Shown piece by piece: positions 17,658 through 28,360 of a stretch of DNA of 64,000 nt (position 1 is the stretch's first letter; each line of letters begins with the position of its first letter). A program made the position numbers and the translations under genes. Location: positions 1-64,000 of the forward strand of contig JADKEH010000007.1 of NCBI GenBank assembly GCA_016718155.1, given 5' to 3'. The notes under the pieces were generated by a model. It did not search any database and had not been told where the DNA came from. It saw nothing but the letters and a program-made list of their open reading frames with translations. The stretch is from Candidatus Rhodoferax randersensis. Lineage in GTDB: Bacteria; Pseudomonadota; Gammaproteobacteria; Burkholderiales; Burkholderiaceae_C.

Positions 17658-19255
17658 GCCTTTGGTGCGTCGGCTGAAGGCTTGAAGATGCCGGAGCACG
17701 CCTGCTGGGCCTGCGCGTCGGCGGACAGCTTGGCACAAACGCCGTCGAGCTGCTGGGTCAGCTTCTTGAGTGTGGGGGCGTGTTTGCCTTTCTCGTTCCA
17801 GGCGAGCAGACGTTTGCCCATCCTCTCCAGGCCACGCCGGTTGCGTTCGTAGAAGGTTTCCGGGGTCGCCTCCAGCTCGGCAATCACGCTGGCAGCCGCC
17901 TTCTCGATGCGCGCGCTGTCCTCGGGGGTCAGGTCGATCACTTTGCCGACATAGCCGGTTCCCCATTGGAGGCGGGTGGCCGGACCGGTCGAATCAGCGT
18001 AGGCCTGCTCGGCCCACTTGAGGGAGCCAGCCTTGTCGCCACGGCGCTTGGCATTTTGGGCCAGTCCCAGCATGTGGTAGTAGGGGGAGACCGCCTTGGG
18101 CAACTCGGCCTTGAGCAGGGTGTCGGACTCGTCGAGCAGACCGACTTCGGTCAGCAGGTCAGCAGCGGAGGGGATTACGGCCTGGCGTTCATAGGTGTTG
18201 GTGGTGGATTTGTCCGCGACGCCCGCCGCCTCGCGCGCTTGCGCAATCAATTCCGCAGGCAAGGGTGGTTGCCCGTCCTTGGACTGGCCGAGCTTGGCCA
18301 ATGCCACCTTGGCCTGTATGGCGGACAGGCGGTCGGCGCGTGACAGGCTGGGGTCGGCATTGAGCGCATCAAGCGCCTTGTTCCAGTTGGCCAGCAACTG
18401 GGCCCGCTCGGGACTCGCCGCAGTCGTGACGGCGGGAACAATGTCGCCGCCGTAGTAAGACAGCATGTCGGCATTCTGACGCGCCAGCACGGGGTCGCCG
18501 AGGGTCTGTTGCAGCCGGGCCAGCGCCACGGCCTTGTCGGCGATACCGGCCTTCGACTGTGCGCCAGCGGCGATGGCCTTGAGGGCAAGCCGCGCTGCGG
18601 GCTGAGCGTACTCGGTGGGGCAGCTTTGCGCCAGTTTGTTCAGTGTCGCGGCGAGTTCGGTTTTGGGCAGCAATTGCGCTTCGTCGGTATCCCACGAGTA
18701 GTAGGCCAGCATGCGCCAGGCATCCGCGGTCAGTTTCGCGGTCGGCACCGGCGAGCCTTGTCCGAGCGCCACCGCCAGCGACTCCTTGACCGAGTTGGTG
18801 GCACCCAATCCGAGCGACAGAAGCTCCATGTATTGGCTGGAATCGACCTCGCCGGGCAGGCGGGTCAGTTCGGTGCCATCGGGTTTGAACAGGATCATGG
18901 TCGGGTAACCACGCACCTTGAAGCGGGCGCCCAGCTTCTGCGCACCTGGCGTGTCGCCGTCCAGATAGACCGGCACGAAGAAGCTGCTGCGGTCAATGAA
19001 GTCCTGCCGGTTGAACACCGTGGCCTTGATCTGGTTGCAGGGTGGACACCAGACGGCGCCCCAGTACAGAAACACCGGCTTGTTGGCCGCCTTGGCCTGG
19101 GCGAAGATGGCATCGATGTTGGCGTCAACCGGCTTGACCCACTCGATGGCGGTCTTCTGGACCAATGCCTTGGGCGCGGTGGCGACAGGCTCGGGTGCTT
19201 TGGAACACGCCAGCAGTAACAAGGGCAGGGCGGCGAGGGCTACGACTCTTTTCAT
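17654..19255 (-). CDS. thioredoxin-fold lipoprotein with C-terminal helical region
   Basis: Envelope thiol-disulfide protein of 533 residues. The lipobox LLLLAC places the lipidated Cys at 17. The thioredoxin domain (about residues 40-155) carries the active site WCPPC (Cys70/Cys73) and the cis-Pro segment RGYPTMILF. The remaining 380 residues are helical and TPR-like with no motif I recognise. A good AGGAG site precedes the ATG at 19255. Possible roles are periplasmic thiol reduction or sensing; the paired NTF2-like lipoprotein may be a partner. Confidence 0.85.
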   Translation of the reverse strand: MKRVVALAALPLLLLACSKAPEPVATAPKALVQKTAIEWVKPVDANIDAIFAQAKAANKPVFLYWGAVWCPPCNQIKATVFNRQDFIDRSSFFVPVYLDGDTPGAQKLGARFKVRGYPTMILFKPDGTELTRLPGEVDSSQYMELLSLGLGATNSVKESLAVALGQGSPVPTAKLTADAWRMLAYYSWDTDEAQLLPKTELAATLNKLAQSCPTEYAQPAARLALKAIAAGAQSKAGIADKAVALARLQQTLGDPVLARQNADMLSYYGGDIVPAVTTAASPERAQLLANWNKALDALNADPSLSRADRLSAIQAKVALAKLGQSKDGQPPLPAELIAQAREAAGVADKSTTNTYERQAVIPSAADLLTEVGLLDESDTLLKAELPKAVSPYYHMLGLAQNAKRRGDKAGSLKWAEQAYADSTGPATRLQWGTGYVGKVIDLTPEDSARIEKAAASVIAELEATPETFYERNRRGLERMGKRLLAWNEKGKHAPTLKKLTQQLDGVCAKLSADAQAQQACSGIFKPSADAPKA

Positions 19256-19394
19256 GGGGAGCTCCTGATGTTTTGCGGGACAGACCTTCGCTGCGCGCCG
19301 CGCTGTCCTGAACTGACTGTTGGCTGTTCGATGGTCAGGCATTCTAGAAGAGGTAGGACCTGAACGACGAGCCGCCCGACCGCGCAAGCTTCGA

Positions 19395-21086
19395 CTAAGG
19401 GCGCCGGCATGGCCCGAATATATCGAGCTCGGGCCGGTAGATCGCGGTGTGTACATCCAGCAGGCCCAGCACCGAGTGAAAGTAGTGATCGTGGCTGATG
19501 GCCTCGTCAACGCGACCCTTGAGGCACTCGGTGCTGAGGGCGCGGCGAGCCTGGATTTCGGGAGACAGCCAGTTGATCCAGGGCACCCGTTTTTGGACAT
19601 CGGGCGCAATCGCATACGGCAAGCCGTGCAGGTACAGATTATTTTCACCCAGTGATTCGCCATGGTCGGAGACGTAGACCATGGCGGCGGCGTGGCTCTC
19701 GCTGCGCGCCTTGAGCCACTTGATCACCGATGTGAGGAAGAAATCCGTGTAGACGATGGTGTTGTCGTAGGCGTTGACAATTTGCGCCTGGCTGCATTGC
19801 TGCAAGGCCTTGTCGGTGCACTCCGGCAGAAAGTGCTTGAAGCGCGGCGGTGAGCGTTTGAAGTAGACCGGTCCATGGCTACCCATCTGGTGCATCACGA
19901 TCACGATGCCGCGAGCACGCCGTTCCGCGCTGAGCGCCTCGACCCGCTGCCCCAGATCCTGGAGCATGATTTCGTCGTAACACTCGCCACCCTGACACAG
20001 GCCGCTGACCTTTAGTGAGCTGGTGACGACCGAGGGAATCCGGTCGCAGGCGCCCTTGCACCCGGACTGGTTGTCGATCCACAGCACGGCCAGCCCCGCT
20101 TGTTGCAGCGCGTCCAACAAGTTCTCCTGGTTGAACGTGCGCTTCTCGAACGCTTCGCGCCCCATTGGTGAAAACATGCAGGGGACAGATGCCGCTGTAC
20201 TGGTTCCGCACGACCATGCGTTGCGGTAGCTGGTGATGTTCTCCGCTGCCAGGGTCGGCGTGGTCGGCCGGGTATACCCATTGATGCCAAAGTTGGCGCT
20301 GCGCGCCGTCTCTCCCAGCACCAAAATCAGCAGCGGTGGCCGAGTCTGCCGGGCATAGCTGGCACCGAGTTTCACGTCCGCAGCAATTGGCTGCGGCGGT
20401 GTGGCGCCGCGCTCGACCGGTTTGAAGGCCAGGTAGCCGACGGAATAAAACGAACTAAGTGGGTTGATCAGGTAGCGCAAGTGCGTGTGGTTGCGCATCA
20501 GCGATGAAAAATCCTGAAACACTACCAGCACCAAGATCAGTGTCAGCGTGATGCCGCAACTGGCGGCCGCCAGATTGGTCAGAACGGTGCGCGGCAGGCT
20601 CAGGTGACGCACTGACAGCCGCCAGAGCCAGATGGCCGGCAGCAGCGCGCCGAGCAGCACCGTCACCACAAGCTGCCAGGCCACCAGGTCCTTGACCTCT
20701 TGTGGATGGGTCTGCAGCGCGTTGACCATCATGGTTGGGTCAATCACGACGCCGTAACTGAGCATGAAGTAGCCGGCCAGGGCGGTGGTTATCAGGGTCA
20801 GCGCGATCGCGGGCTTGAGGGTCCATCGCCAACTGGTCAGAGTGAGCACACTGAAGGTGCTGGCAAACACGATGATGGAAAAGACCAGGCTGAACCACAG
20901 CCCGCGTGGATTGTGCAGCTCCGGCAGCCGATACAGCGCCTGCCAAAGGGGCAGATTGCCGACGCTGGCGATCCACAAGCTGGTCAGGGCAACGATCAGC
21001 AGGGGATGCACTGCCTTGTAGGCAGTGGGGTGGAAAAAGAAGGACGACTGAGGCAGCTCAGTGACCCGGAACAACTTCAACGACAT
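19395..21086 (-). CDS. eptA: phosphoethanolamine transferase (EptA/sulfatase family)
   Basis: Inner-membrane enzyme that transfers phosphoethanolamine from phosphatidylethanolamine to lipid A or another envelope glycan. Five hydrophobic helices (residues about 25-185) precede a periplasmic sulfatase-fold domain. That domain contains LGETARSANFG (metal-binding Glu), the nucleophile motif SCGTSTAASVPCM (Thr) and SDHGESLGENNLYLHGLPY (metal ligands). Paired cysteines (CKGAC, CQGGEC) fit the family's disulfides. If it acts on lipid A it would lower polymyxin sensitivity. The acceptor is not determined by sequence; no two-component system is adjacent. Confidence 0.92.
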   Translation of the reverse strand: MSLKLFRVTELPQSSFFFHPTAYKAVHPLLIVALTSLWIASVGNLPLWQALYRLPELHNPRGLWFSLVFSIIVFASTFSVLTLTSWRWTLKPAIALTLITTALAGYFMLSYGVVIDPTMMVNALQTHPQEVKDLVAWQLVVTVLLGALLPAIWLWRLSVRHLSLPRTVLTNLAAASCGITLTLILVLVVFQDFSSLMRNHTHLRYLINPLSSFYSVGYLAFKPVERGATPPQPIAADVKLGASYARQTRPPLLILVLGETARSANFGINGYTRPTTPTLAAENITSYRNAWSCGTSTAASVPCMFSPMGREAFEKRTFNQENLLDALQQAGLAVLWIDNQSGCKGACDRIPSVVTSSLKVSGLCQGGECYDEIMLQDLGQRVEALSAERRARGIVIVMHQMGSHGPVYFKRSPPRFKHFLPECTDKALQQCSQAQIVNAYDNTIVYTDFFLTSVIKWLKARSESHAAAMVYVSDHGESLGENNLYLHGLPYAIAPDVQKRVPWINWLSPEIQARRALSTECLKGRVDEAISHDHYFHSVLGLLDVHTAIYRPELDIFGPCRRP

Positions 21087-21167
21087 GGTTTCGAATTGTC
21101 GCCGATTGCCCCGGCGGTTCCGCTTTGCGCTGACTTGACCAGTGCGTCGGGTTCGTGTTGGCTTGGA

Positions 21168-22532
21168 TCAGGTGGGCCAGGTCGAGCCGTGCTCGGGAAC
21201 CAGCGCCCTCCAACCCAGGTCGTGCTTGATGCGCTTGCGCAGCGCGTCGGCTGGGCCCAGATCACCGTGCACCACATAGACTTGATCAGGCGCTTGCGGC
21301 ATGGTGCGCAGCCATGCGATCAGCTGGTTCGAATCGGCATGGGCAGAGGCCGATTGCAACTGAATCACCTGGGCGTTGACGGCCACGTCGTGACCATGGA
21401 TGCGCACGCTGCGCTCACCGCTGGCCAAGGTCGCGCCACGAGTGCCAGGAGCTTGAAAGCCGGTCAGGATGATCATGTTGCGATGGTTGCCAGCGTACTG
21501 AGCCAAATGGTGCAACACGCGTCCCCCAGTGGCCATGCCGCTGGCGGCCAGAATCACCATGGGGCCATGGCGATGGGCCAGCGCCTTGGACTCATCGGTG
21601 CTGTTGACCATGGTGGCGCAGTGCGTCAGGGCTTTGGTCTCGCGGGCGCTCAGTCGATGTCCGCCTTGATGGTGTTCAAACAAATGCGTGGTGTGGACTG
21701 CCATCGGGCTGTCTAGGAAGACTGGAAGCGAGCGCGGCAGCTCGCCACGGGTCTTGAGTTGCGCAATGGCATGCAGCAGCGCCTGGGCGCGACCGACGGC
21801 AAACACCGGAATCACTGCCACGCCACCGCGCTTGGCCAATTGCTGCAGGGCGGGACCGAGCTCGGCCTGGACATCCTCCTTGGGGTGTACGTGATCGCCG
21901 TAGGTGGACTCGATCAGTACCGTGTCAGCGCCCGGCGCCGCGTCGGGTGCGTTCATGATGGTGTCGTCGGGCCGGCCAAGGTCCCCGGAGAACAGGATTC
22001 GGCGACCGGCCACTTCGAGCAGCAGGCTGGCGGCACCCAAAATGTGACCCGCCGAGGAAAACGTCGCGCGCCAACCGGCGATCGGCGAGAAGGTCTTGCC
22101 CATCGCCATCGGTTTGAGCAGGGGCAGGCACTCCAGTGCATCCTGGCGCGTGTACAAGGGCATCGCCGGGGCGTGTTTCGAGTACCCATGGCGATTGGCA
22201 AAGGCGGCGTCTTCTTCCTGGATGTGCCCGCTGTCAGGCAACAGGATCCGGCACAGGTCACGCGTCGCGGGCGTGGTGTAGACGTGCTGGGTGAAGCCTT
22301 CCTTGGCCAGCACCGGCAGGTAGCCGCTGTGGTCCAGGTGCGCATGGGTCAGGACCACGGCATCAATCTGATCCGGGGCAACCGGTAGCGGCGTCCAGTT
22401 GCGCAGCCGCAGCTGCTTGTAGCCCTGGAACATGCCGCAGTCCACCAACAGACTATGGCCGTCGTGGCGAACCAGGTACTTGGAGCCGGTGACGGTGCTG
22501 GCGCCGCCCAGAAAGGTGATGTTGACACTCAT
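21168..22532 (-). CDS. MBL-fold RNA-specificity (beta-CASP) metallohydrolase
   Basis: Probable zinc-dependent ribonuclease of the beta-CASP group (CPSF73/YSH1-like), 454 residues. The metallo-beta-lactamase core has THAHLDHSG (HxHxDH), SAGHILGAAS and FSGDLGR. The beta-CASP insert runs through PVFAVGRAQALLHAI and ASGMATGGRVLHHL, and the C-terminal RMMBL part has SAHADSNQL. I chose the ATG at 22532 (GGAAT ahead of it) over a TTG at 22550. RNA substrates are unknown. It is separated from dnaJ by a terminator. Confidence 0.9.
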   Translation of the reverse strand: MSVNITFLGGASTVTGSKYLVRHDGHSLLVDCGMFQGYKQLRLRNWTPLPVAPDQIDAVVLTHAHLDHSGYLPVLAKEGFTQHVYTTPATRDLCRILLPDSGHIQEEDAAFANRHGYSKHAPAMPLYTRQDALECLPLLKPMAMGKTFSPIAGWRATFSSAGHILGAASLLLEVAGRRILFSGDLGRPDDTIMNAPDAAPGADTVLIESTYGDHVHPKEDVQAELGPALQQLAKRGGVAVIPVFAVGRAQALLHAIAQLKTRGELPRSLPVFLDSPMAVHTTHLFEHHQGGHRLSARETKALTHCATMVNSTDESKALAHRHGPMVILAASGMATGGRVLHHLAQYAGNHRNMIILTGFQAPGTRGATLASGERSVRIHGHDVAVNAQVIQLQSASAHADSNQLIAWLRTMPQAPDQVYVVHGDLGPADALRKRIKHDLGWRALVPEHGSTWPT

Positions 22533-22686
22533 GCTGATTCCGTTTCTCAATCATCCCTGTCGTTGTGGTTTCGCCTTGTCGTGCTGCAGCACTGCCAGCG
22601 GCTTCACGCCCAGCCAGAAATGATTTGGAAACGCAATATGTAGGCCGGGTGGAAGTGGTTGGCATCGGCAGTGCAGTCATTCTGCA

Positions 22687-22729
22687 ACAAAAAAAATGCC
22701 GCCAGGGGCCAAGGGCGCCGGGCGGCATT
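22687..22729 (-). terminator. intrinsic terminator downstream of dnaJ
   Basis: Read on the minus strand, a stem AATGCCGCC / GGCGGCATT around a GC-rich loop is followed by eight T. It closes the dnaK-dnaJ transcription unit. Confidence 0.9.
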
Positions 22730-22767
22730 GCTCAGGCGGGATCAAACCCCGCTGTTGAGGAAGGCCC

Positions 22768-23904
22768 TTAGCTGAAGAAACTCTTCAGGCGGTCGGTCCA
22801 ACTATCGCCGCTGGGCGAATGCTTGCTGCCCCCTTTGCGCAGGGACTCGTCAAGTTCGCGCAGCAGCTTGCGCTGATGCTCACTCAGCTTGACCGGGGTC
22901 TCGACCAAGATGTGGCAATACAGATCGCCCGGATAACTGGAACGCACGCCCTTGATGCCCTTGCCGCGCAGGCGGAACTGCTTGCCGGTCTGGGTGCCCT
23001 CGGGGATGTCAATGGCCGCCTTGCCCGCCAGCGTGGGCACATCGATTTCGCCGCCCAGGGAGGCGGTGACGATGCTGATCGGCACCGAGCAATGGATGTC
23101 GTCGCCATCGCGCTCGAAGATGTCGTGCTTCTTGAGCCGGATCTCGATGTACAGGTCTCCGGGCGGGCCGCCGTTGGCGCCGGGTTCGCCGTTGCCGGAG
23201 CTGCGGATGCGCATGCCGCCATCGATGCCGGCGGGGATTTTTACTTCCAGTGTCTTTTGCTTCTTGATCTTGCCCTGGCCGTGGCAGCTCACGCAGGGCT
23301 CGGGAATCACCTTGCCGGTACCACGACAGGTCGGGCAGCTTTGCTGCACGCTAAAGAACCCCTGTCGCATCTGGACCGAGCCCGATCCGCTGCAGGTGCT
23401 GCAGGTCTTGACCTGGGTGCCCGGCTTGGCGCCATTGCCTTTGCAGGTTTCGCAGGATTCCCAGCTTGGGATTCGAATTTGCGCGTCCTTGCCCTTGGCG
23501 GCTTCTTCCAGGGTGACTTCCATGGCGTAGCTCAAGTCGCTGCCACGGTACACCTGCCGACCGCCGCCGCCAGCGCGGCCGCGCTGCTGGCCGAACATGT
23601 CGCCAAAGATGTCGCCAAATGCTTCGGCAAAGCCGCCGAAGCCTTCCTGCCCGCCTGGACCGCGCATATTCGGGTCCACCCCGGCGTGGCCGTATTGGTC
23701 GTAGGCGGCGCGCTTCTGCGCGTCCGACAGCATTTCGTAGGCTTCCTTGGATTCCTTGAACTTCTCTTCCGCCACCTTGCCTGACTCGCCCTGATTGCGG
23801 TCGGGATGATGCTTCATGGCCAGCTTGCGGTAGGCTTTTTTGATTTCTTCTTCGGACGCGTTTTTGGGCACGCCCAGAATTTCGTAGTAGTCTCTTTTGG
23901 CCAT
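22768..23904 (-). CDS. dnaJ: molecular chaperone DnaJ
   Basis: Hsp40 co-chaperone that delivers unfolded proteins to DnaK and stimulates its ATPase, 378 residues. The J domain begins MAKRDYYEILGV and has the HPD motif (KHHPDRN). A Gly/Phe-rich region follows, then four CxxCxGxG zinc repeats (CETCKGNG, CSTCSGSG, CPTCRGTG, CVSCHGQG) and the substrate-binding C-terminal domain. The ATG at 23904 gives the canonical N-terminus; four extra codons upstream are not needed. Two hairpins separate it from dnaK. Confidence 0.98.
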   Translation of the reverse strand: MAKRDYYEILGVPKNASEEEIKKAYRKLAMKHHPDRNQGESGKVAEEKFKESKEAYEMLSDAQKRAAYDQYGHAGVDPNMRGPGGQEGFGGFAEAFGDIFGDMFGQQRGRAGGGGRQVYRGSDLSYAMEVTLEEAAKGKDAQIRIPSWESCETCKGNGAKPGTQVKTCSTCSGSGSVQMRQGFFSVQQSCPTCRGTGKVIPEPCVSCHGQGKIKKQKTLEVKIPAGIDGGMRIRSSGNGEPGANGGPPGDLYIEIRLKKHDIFERDGDDIHCSVPISIVTASLGGEIDVPTLAGKAAIDIPEGTQTGKQFRLRGKGIKGVRSSYPGDLYCHILVETPVKLSEHQRKLLRELDESLRKGGSKHSPSGDSWTDRLKSFFS

Positions 23905-23931
23905 CTTCGTTCTCAAGTCATGTAAGCGAAA

Positions 23932-24006
23932 CGCCGCGCCGAAGATCTGGATCGATCTGTCGAACGCGGCGAATCCGGTCGCCCAAGAAGGCGGGCGCCG
24001 GCGACC
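23932..24006 (-). promoter_or_regulatory. tandem hairpins in the dnaK-dnaJ gap
   Basis: On the transcript, a stem GGTCGCC/GGCGACC (24000-24006 with 23977-23983) begins 4 nt after the dnaK stop. A second stem, CGCCGCG/CGCGGCG (23965-23971 with 23932-23938), follows. Neither has a T run, so these are more likely processing or stability elements that set the DnaK:DnaJ ratio than terminators. Confidence 0.5.
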
Positions 24007-24010
24007 TTCA

Positions 24011-25975
<1,965 letters not shown>

Positions 25976-26063
25976 GATGCTTCCTTCTTTTCAGTTGGGG
26001 GCGGTGGCCGTCACTGCGTGGCGGTTGGAGGCCCGACAAAGTTGATAAATTGAACTGTTTCTA

Positions 26064-26091
26064 ACTTGTGGATAACTTGAGGCTTTTCAAG
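26064..26091 (-). promoter_or_regulatory. possible second sigma-32 promoter, upstream of dnaK
   Basis: Minus strand: CTTGAAA (26085-26091), 13-nt spacer, then CCACAAGT (26064-26071). The -35 matches the sigma-32 consensus fully; the -10 departs from CCCCATNT in several places, so this is tentative. It lies about 90 bp before dnaK. Confidence 0.4.
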
Positions 26092-26103
26092 TCTCGATCG
26101 CGA

Positions 26104-26664
26104 CTATTTTGCGGCGGCAACCGTCACCAGGGCCGGGCGCAGCACCCGCTCAGCGATCGAGTAACCCTTTTGCAGGACGCTCACCACGGTGTTGGCGTCC
26201 AGCTCCGAGGGCACGACACTGATGGCCTGATGCTGATGCGGATCAAATTTGGCACCCGCGGCGGGGTTGATTGGCAGCACCTTGTTGCGCTCCAGCGCAG
26301 ACAGCAGTTGACGCAAGGTCGCCTGCACACCCTCGCGTAGCTGCTCGACGCTGGCATCTTTGATCAGCAGCCCGGCCTCCAGACTGTCGGCCACCGGCAA
26401 CAGGCTGTCGGCGAAGCTCTCGACGGCGAATTTGCGGGCCTTGGATATCTCGTCGTCTGCGCGCCGACGCGCGTTCTCGGTGTCGGCCTTGGCGCGCAGG
26501 TACTGGTCGGCCAGTTCGGCGCTCTTGGCCTGCAGTTCGGTCAGACTGGCTTGAGCCTGGGCCAAGGCTTCGGCGTCGCTGGCGGCCTGGCCGGCCAGCT
26601 GTTCTTCTGCGCTCTGATAGGCCTCGGCGCCCTGGTGGGGTGAGTTTGGATTGGATTCAGACAT
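26104..26664 (-). CDS. grpE: nucleotide exchange factor GrpE
   Basis: Homodimeric exchange factor that releases ADP from DnaK, 186 residues. A long N-terminal coiled-coil helix (about residues 15-90) leads to the family segment YLRAKADTENARRRADDE. The C-terminal beta-wing domain has HQAISVVPSELDANTVVSVLQKGYSIAERVLRPALV. First gene of the chaperone unit, with a sigma-32 promoter starting about 37 bp upstream. Confidence 0.97.
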   Translation of the reverse strand: MSESNPNSPHQGAEAYQSAEEQLAGQAASDAEALAQAQASLTELQAKSAELADQYLRAKADTENARRRADDEISKARKFAVESFADSLLPVADSLEAGLLIKDASVEQLREGVQATLRQLLSALERNKVLPINPAAGAKFDPHQHQAISVVPSELDANTVVSVLQKGYSIAERVLRPALVTVAAAK

Positions 26665-26700
26665 TGGGGTCAGCCACGGTTACTAAGACAACGACCCCAG

Positions 26701-26728
26701 ATTGGGGTCGCGTTCATCGGATTTCAAG
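26701..26728 (-). promoter_or_regulatory. sigma-32 (RpoH) heat-shock promoter of grpE-dnaK-dnaJ
   Basis: Minus strand: -35 CTTGAAA (26722-26728), 14-nt spacer, -10 CCCCAAT (26701-26707), close to the RpoH consensus CTTGAAA / CCCCATNT. An inverted repeat (CGACCCCA/TGGGGTCG, about 26692-26710) overlaps the -10 and likely transcript start. Confidence 0.8.
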
Positions 26729-26804
26729 GGGGGATTGCGCTGGCTGCTTTTTTCAGCCGAGGACAGTACGGAGTATCTGTCTCAAAGGGAATGGACCCGC
26801 CCGC

Positions 26805-27158
26805 TCAGCCGGACACGCCCAGTAGTTCGACGGTGAACTTCAAGGTGGCGTTGGGTGGAATCACGCCGCCCGCACCGCGTGAGCCATAGCCTAGCGCGGC
26901 TGGGATGATCAGATCGCGCTCGCCGCCGACCTTCATACCGGCCACACCTTCGTCCCAGCCCTTGATCACCATGCCCGCACCCAGCGAGAAGACGAACGGG
27001 TCGCCACGGTCCTTGCTGGAGTCAAACTTGGCACCTTGCACGCCGTCATTGAAGAGCCAGCCGGTGTAGTGAACGGTCACGCGCTGGCCCTTGGTCGCTT
27101 CGGCGCCGGTGCCGAGTTTCGTGTCTTCGTATTGGAGGCCCGATGTAGTCGTAGTCAT
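26805..27158 (-). CDS. FKBP-type peptidyl-prolyl cis-trans isomerase
   Basis: Single-domain cytoplasmic FKBP of 117 residues that catalyses prolyl isomerisation. Active-site segments are VTVHYTGWLFNDG, KFDSSKDRGDPFVFSLGAGMVIKGWDEGVAGMKVGGER and the C-terminal LGYGSRGAGGVIPPNATLKFTVELL. No signal peptide is seen. I chose the ATG at 27158; the frame is open further upstream but that part does not look like coding sequence. It lies upstream of the grpE promoter on the same strand. Confidence 0.93.
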   Translation of the reverse strand: MTTTTSGLQYEDTKLGTGAEATKGQRVTVHYTGWLFNDGVQGAKFDSSKDRGDPFVFSLGAGMVIKGWDEGVAGMKVGGERDLIIPAALGYGSRGAGGVIPPNATLKFTVELLGVSG

Positions 27159-27352
27159 GTGGTTGTCCCCGATGAGGTGAAGCAGGTCGCTGAGTCGAAC
27201 GGTCGCCGATGGAGCACGTCTGAACGAGCCGACGATTATGCCAGCACAGACTTGTCGTTCGGAGAGGCTTGAGTGCGCAGGTGCGACGAGCACGGCACTG
27301 GCATCACGTGCGCCAACCCGCGCCAAAGGGATGGCTGTGCTGGCCAGTTGGT

Positions 27353-27664
27353 CTATTTGGCTTTCTTGGCCAGGTTACTGGCCCACTTCACGGCAAACGG
27401 TTGAACGTCGCCCAACCGCCTGACCAGATCGGCGCCGAGCGCCGTCAGTACATAGCCCTCGGACACGTGCGTCATCAAGCCGGCCTCGCGCATTTCCTTG
27501 ACACGGGTGTTCAGGGTATTGGGCGTGATGCCGCCCACGCTGTCCTGCAGCAGGCGGAAGGTCTGAGCATGCCCATCCTTCAAGGCCCACAGCACACGAA
27601 TGGCGTAACGGGACTCAAGCAGACTCAATAAATGCCCGATGGCCACGTTTTCTTTTGAACTCAT
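27353..27664 (-). CDS. HxlR-like winged-helix transcriptional regulator
   Basis: Small DNA-binding protein of 103 residues with a winged helix-turn-helix: YAIRVLWALKDGHAQTFRLLQDSVGGITPNTLNTRVKEMREAGLMTHVSEGYVLTALG. The arrangement (helix-turn-helix, then wing with the TALG end) fits HxlR or PadR-like regulators. No Cys for redox sensing is present. Regulated genes are unknown; no divergent partner is adjacent apart from the ComFB gene about 370 bp away. Confidence 0.8.
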   Translation of the reverse strand: MSSKENVAIGHLLSLLESRYAIRVLWALKDGHAQTFRLLQDSVGGITPNTLNTRVKEMREAGLMTHVSEGYVLTALGADLVRRLGDVQPFAVKWASNLAKKAK

Positions 27665-28037
27665 TGCCCGACTCTCCTGTATGCGTCATGCACACCGGCT
27701 CGCCATCGGGGAGGGGTATTCCCGGTGCCACGGCGGCCGTCATAGTGCGCTGATGTCAGTGCAAACTATAGCGCAGTTTTCTGTTTGCTACTAGTTTTAT
27801 AGCTGTGAAATATGTCGCAGCGCTCTTGCCGGAGATCAAGGCTTGGCAGGCTAACAGTGCTGAGCCAGGGTCAATGGTCGCCTTTCGGGTGCGGCTTGGT
27901 CAGCGCCAGCGTCCGCGCGCCAGGTCTGTGCCTGACCCACTGTTGCAAGCACACTGTTGCAAGCCGCTTGTCAGTCGGGTCCTGAACTGCTAAGGTTGCC
28001 CGACGATTCTTCTCAGCCTTGCGTGTCGGAGTGTTTC
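27665..28037. other. 373-bp divergent intergenic region
   Basis: No convincing gene. It holds a 17-nt dispersed palindrome at 27787-27803 and a tandem 13-nt direct repeat (CACTGTTGCAAGC at 27938-27950 and 27952-27964). A GTG-started frame at 27805-27993 has no recognisable product and is probably chance. Confidence 0.5.
27787..27803. repeat. 17-nt dispersed palindrome, intergenic copy
   Basis: GCTACTAGTTTTATAGC, located 123 bp upstream of the HxlR-like gene and followed by a GC-rich imperfect hairpin region. Confidence 0.55.
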
Positions 28038-28328
28038 ATGGTCATCAATTTTGAGCAAGTCCACAATTACTACGAACGACTGGTGTTTGAGGAGGTGGTG
28101 CGCCGGTCCGGCAGTCGAACCGATTTGACATCGGACATGTTGGCAGACATGTGCTGCGTGGCGCTGAACCGCCTCCCCGCGAGGTACGTCCGCCACGACG
28201 TGGACATGATGTTCTACCTGACCGAACATGAGCGCCATGCGATCGAGTTGGCCATGGACGAGGCGCTGGACTTTGCGTTCACTTTTGTGACGGAACGCGC
28301 CCTCAAGCGCGGGGTGCCGACCGACTGA
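28038..28328 (+). CDS. late competence ComFB-domain protein
   Basis: Small soluble protein of 96 residues matching the ComFB domain: NYYERLVFEEVVRR at the N-terminus and CCVALNRLPARYVRHDVDMMFYL in the middle. ComFB was named from the Bacillus comF operon; ComFB-domain proteins from cyanobacteria have been reported as cyclic dinucleotide receptors, so this could read c-di-GMP signals. That is family knowledge, not shown here. It stands alone, convergent with rpoD, with 32 bp between stops. Confidence 0.78.
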   Translation: MVINFEQVHNYYERLVFEEVVRRSGSRTDLTSDMLADMCCVALNRLPARYVRHDVDMMFYLTEHERHAIELAMDEALDFAFTFVTERALKRGVPTD

Positions 28329-28360
28329 CGAGGCCCGTCGCCGGGCCCCGCCTGACTGGG

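Noticed and set aside
27805..27993. Possible 62-residue gene upstream of the ComFB gene
   Set aside because: GTG start without clear ribosome binding site, Arg/Pro-rich chance-like product, and overlap with a direct repeat.
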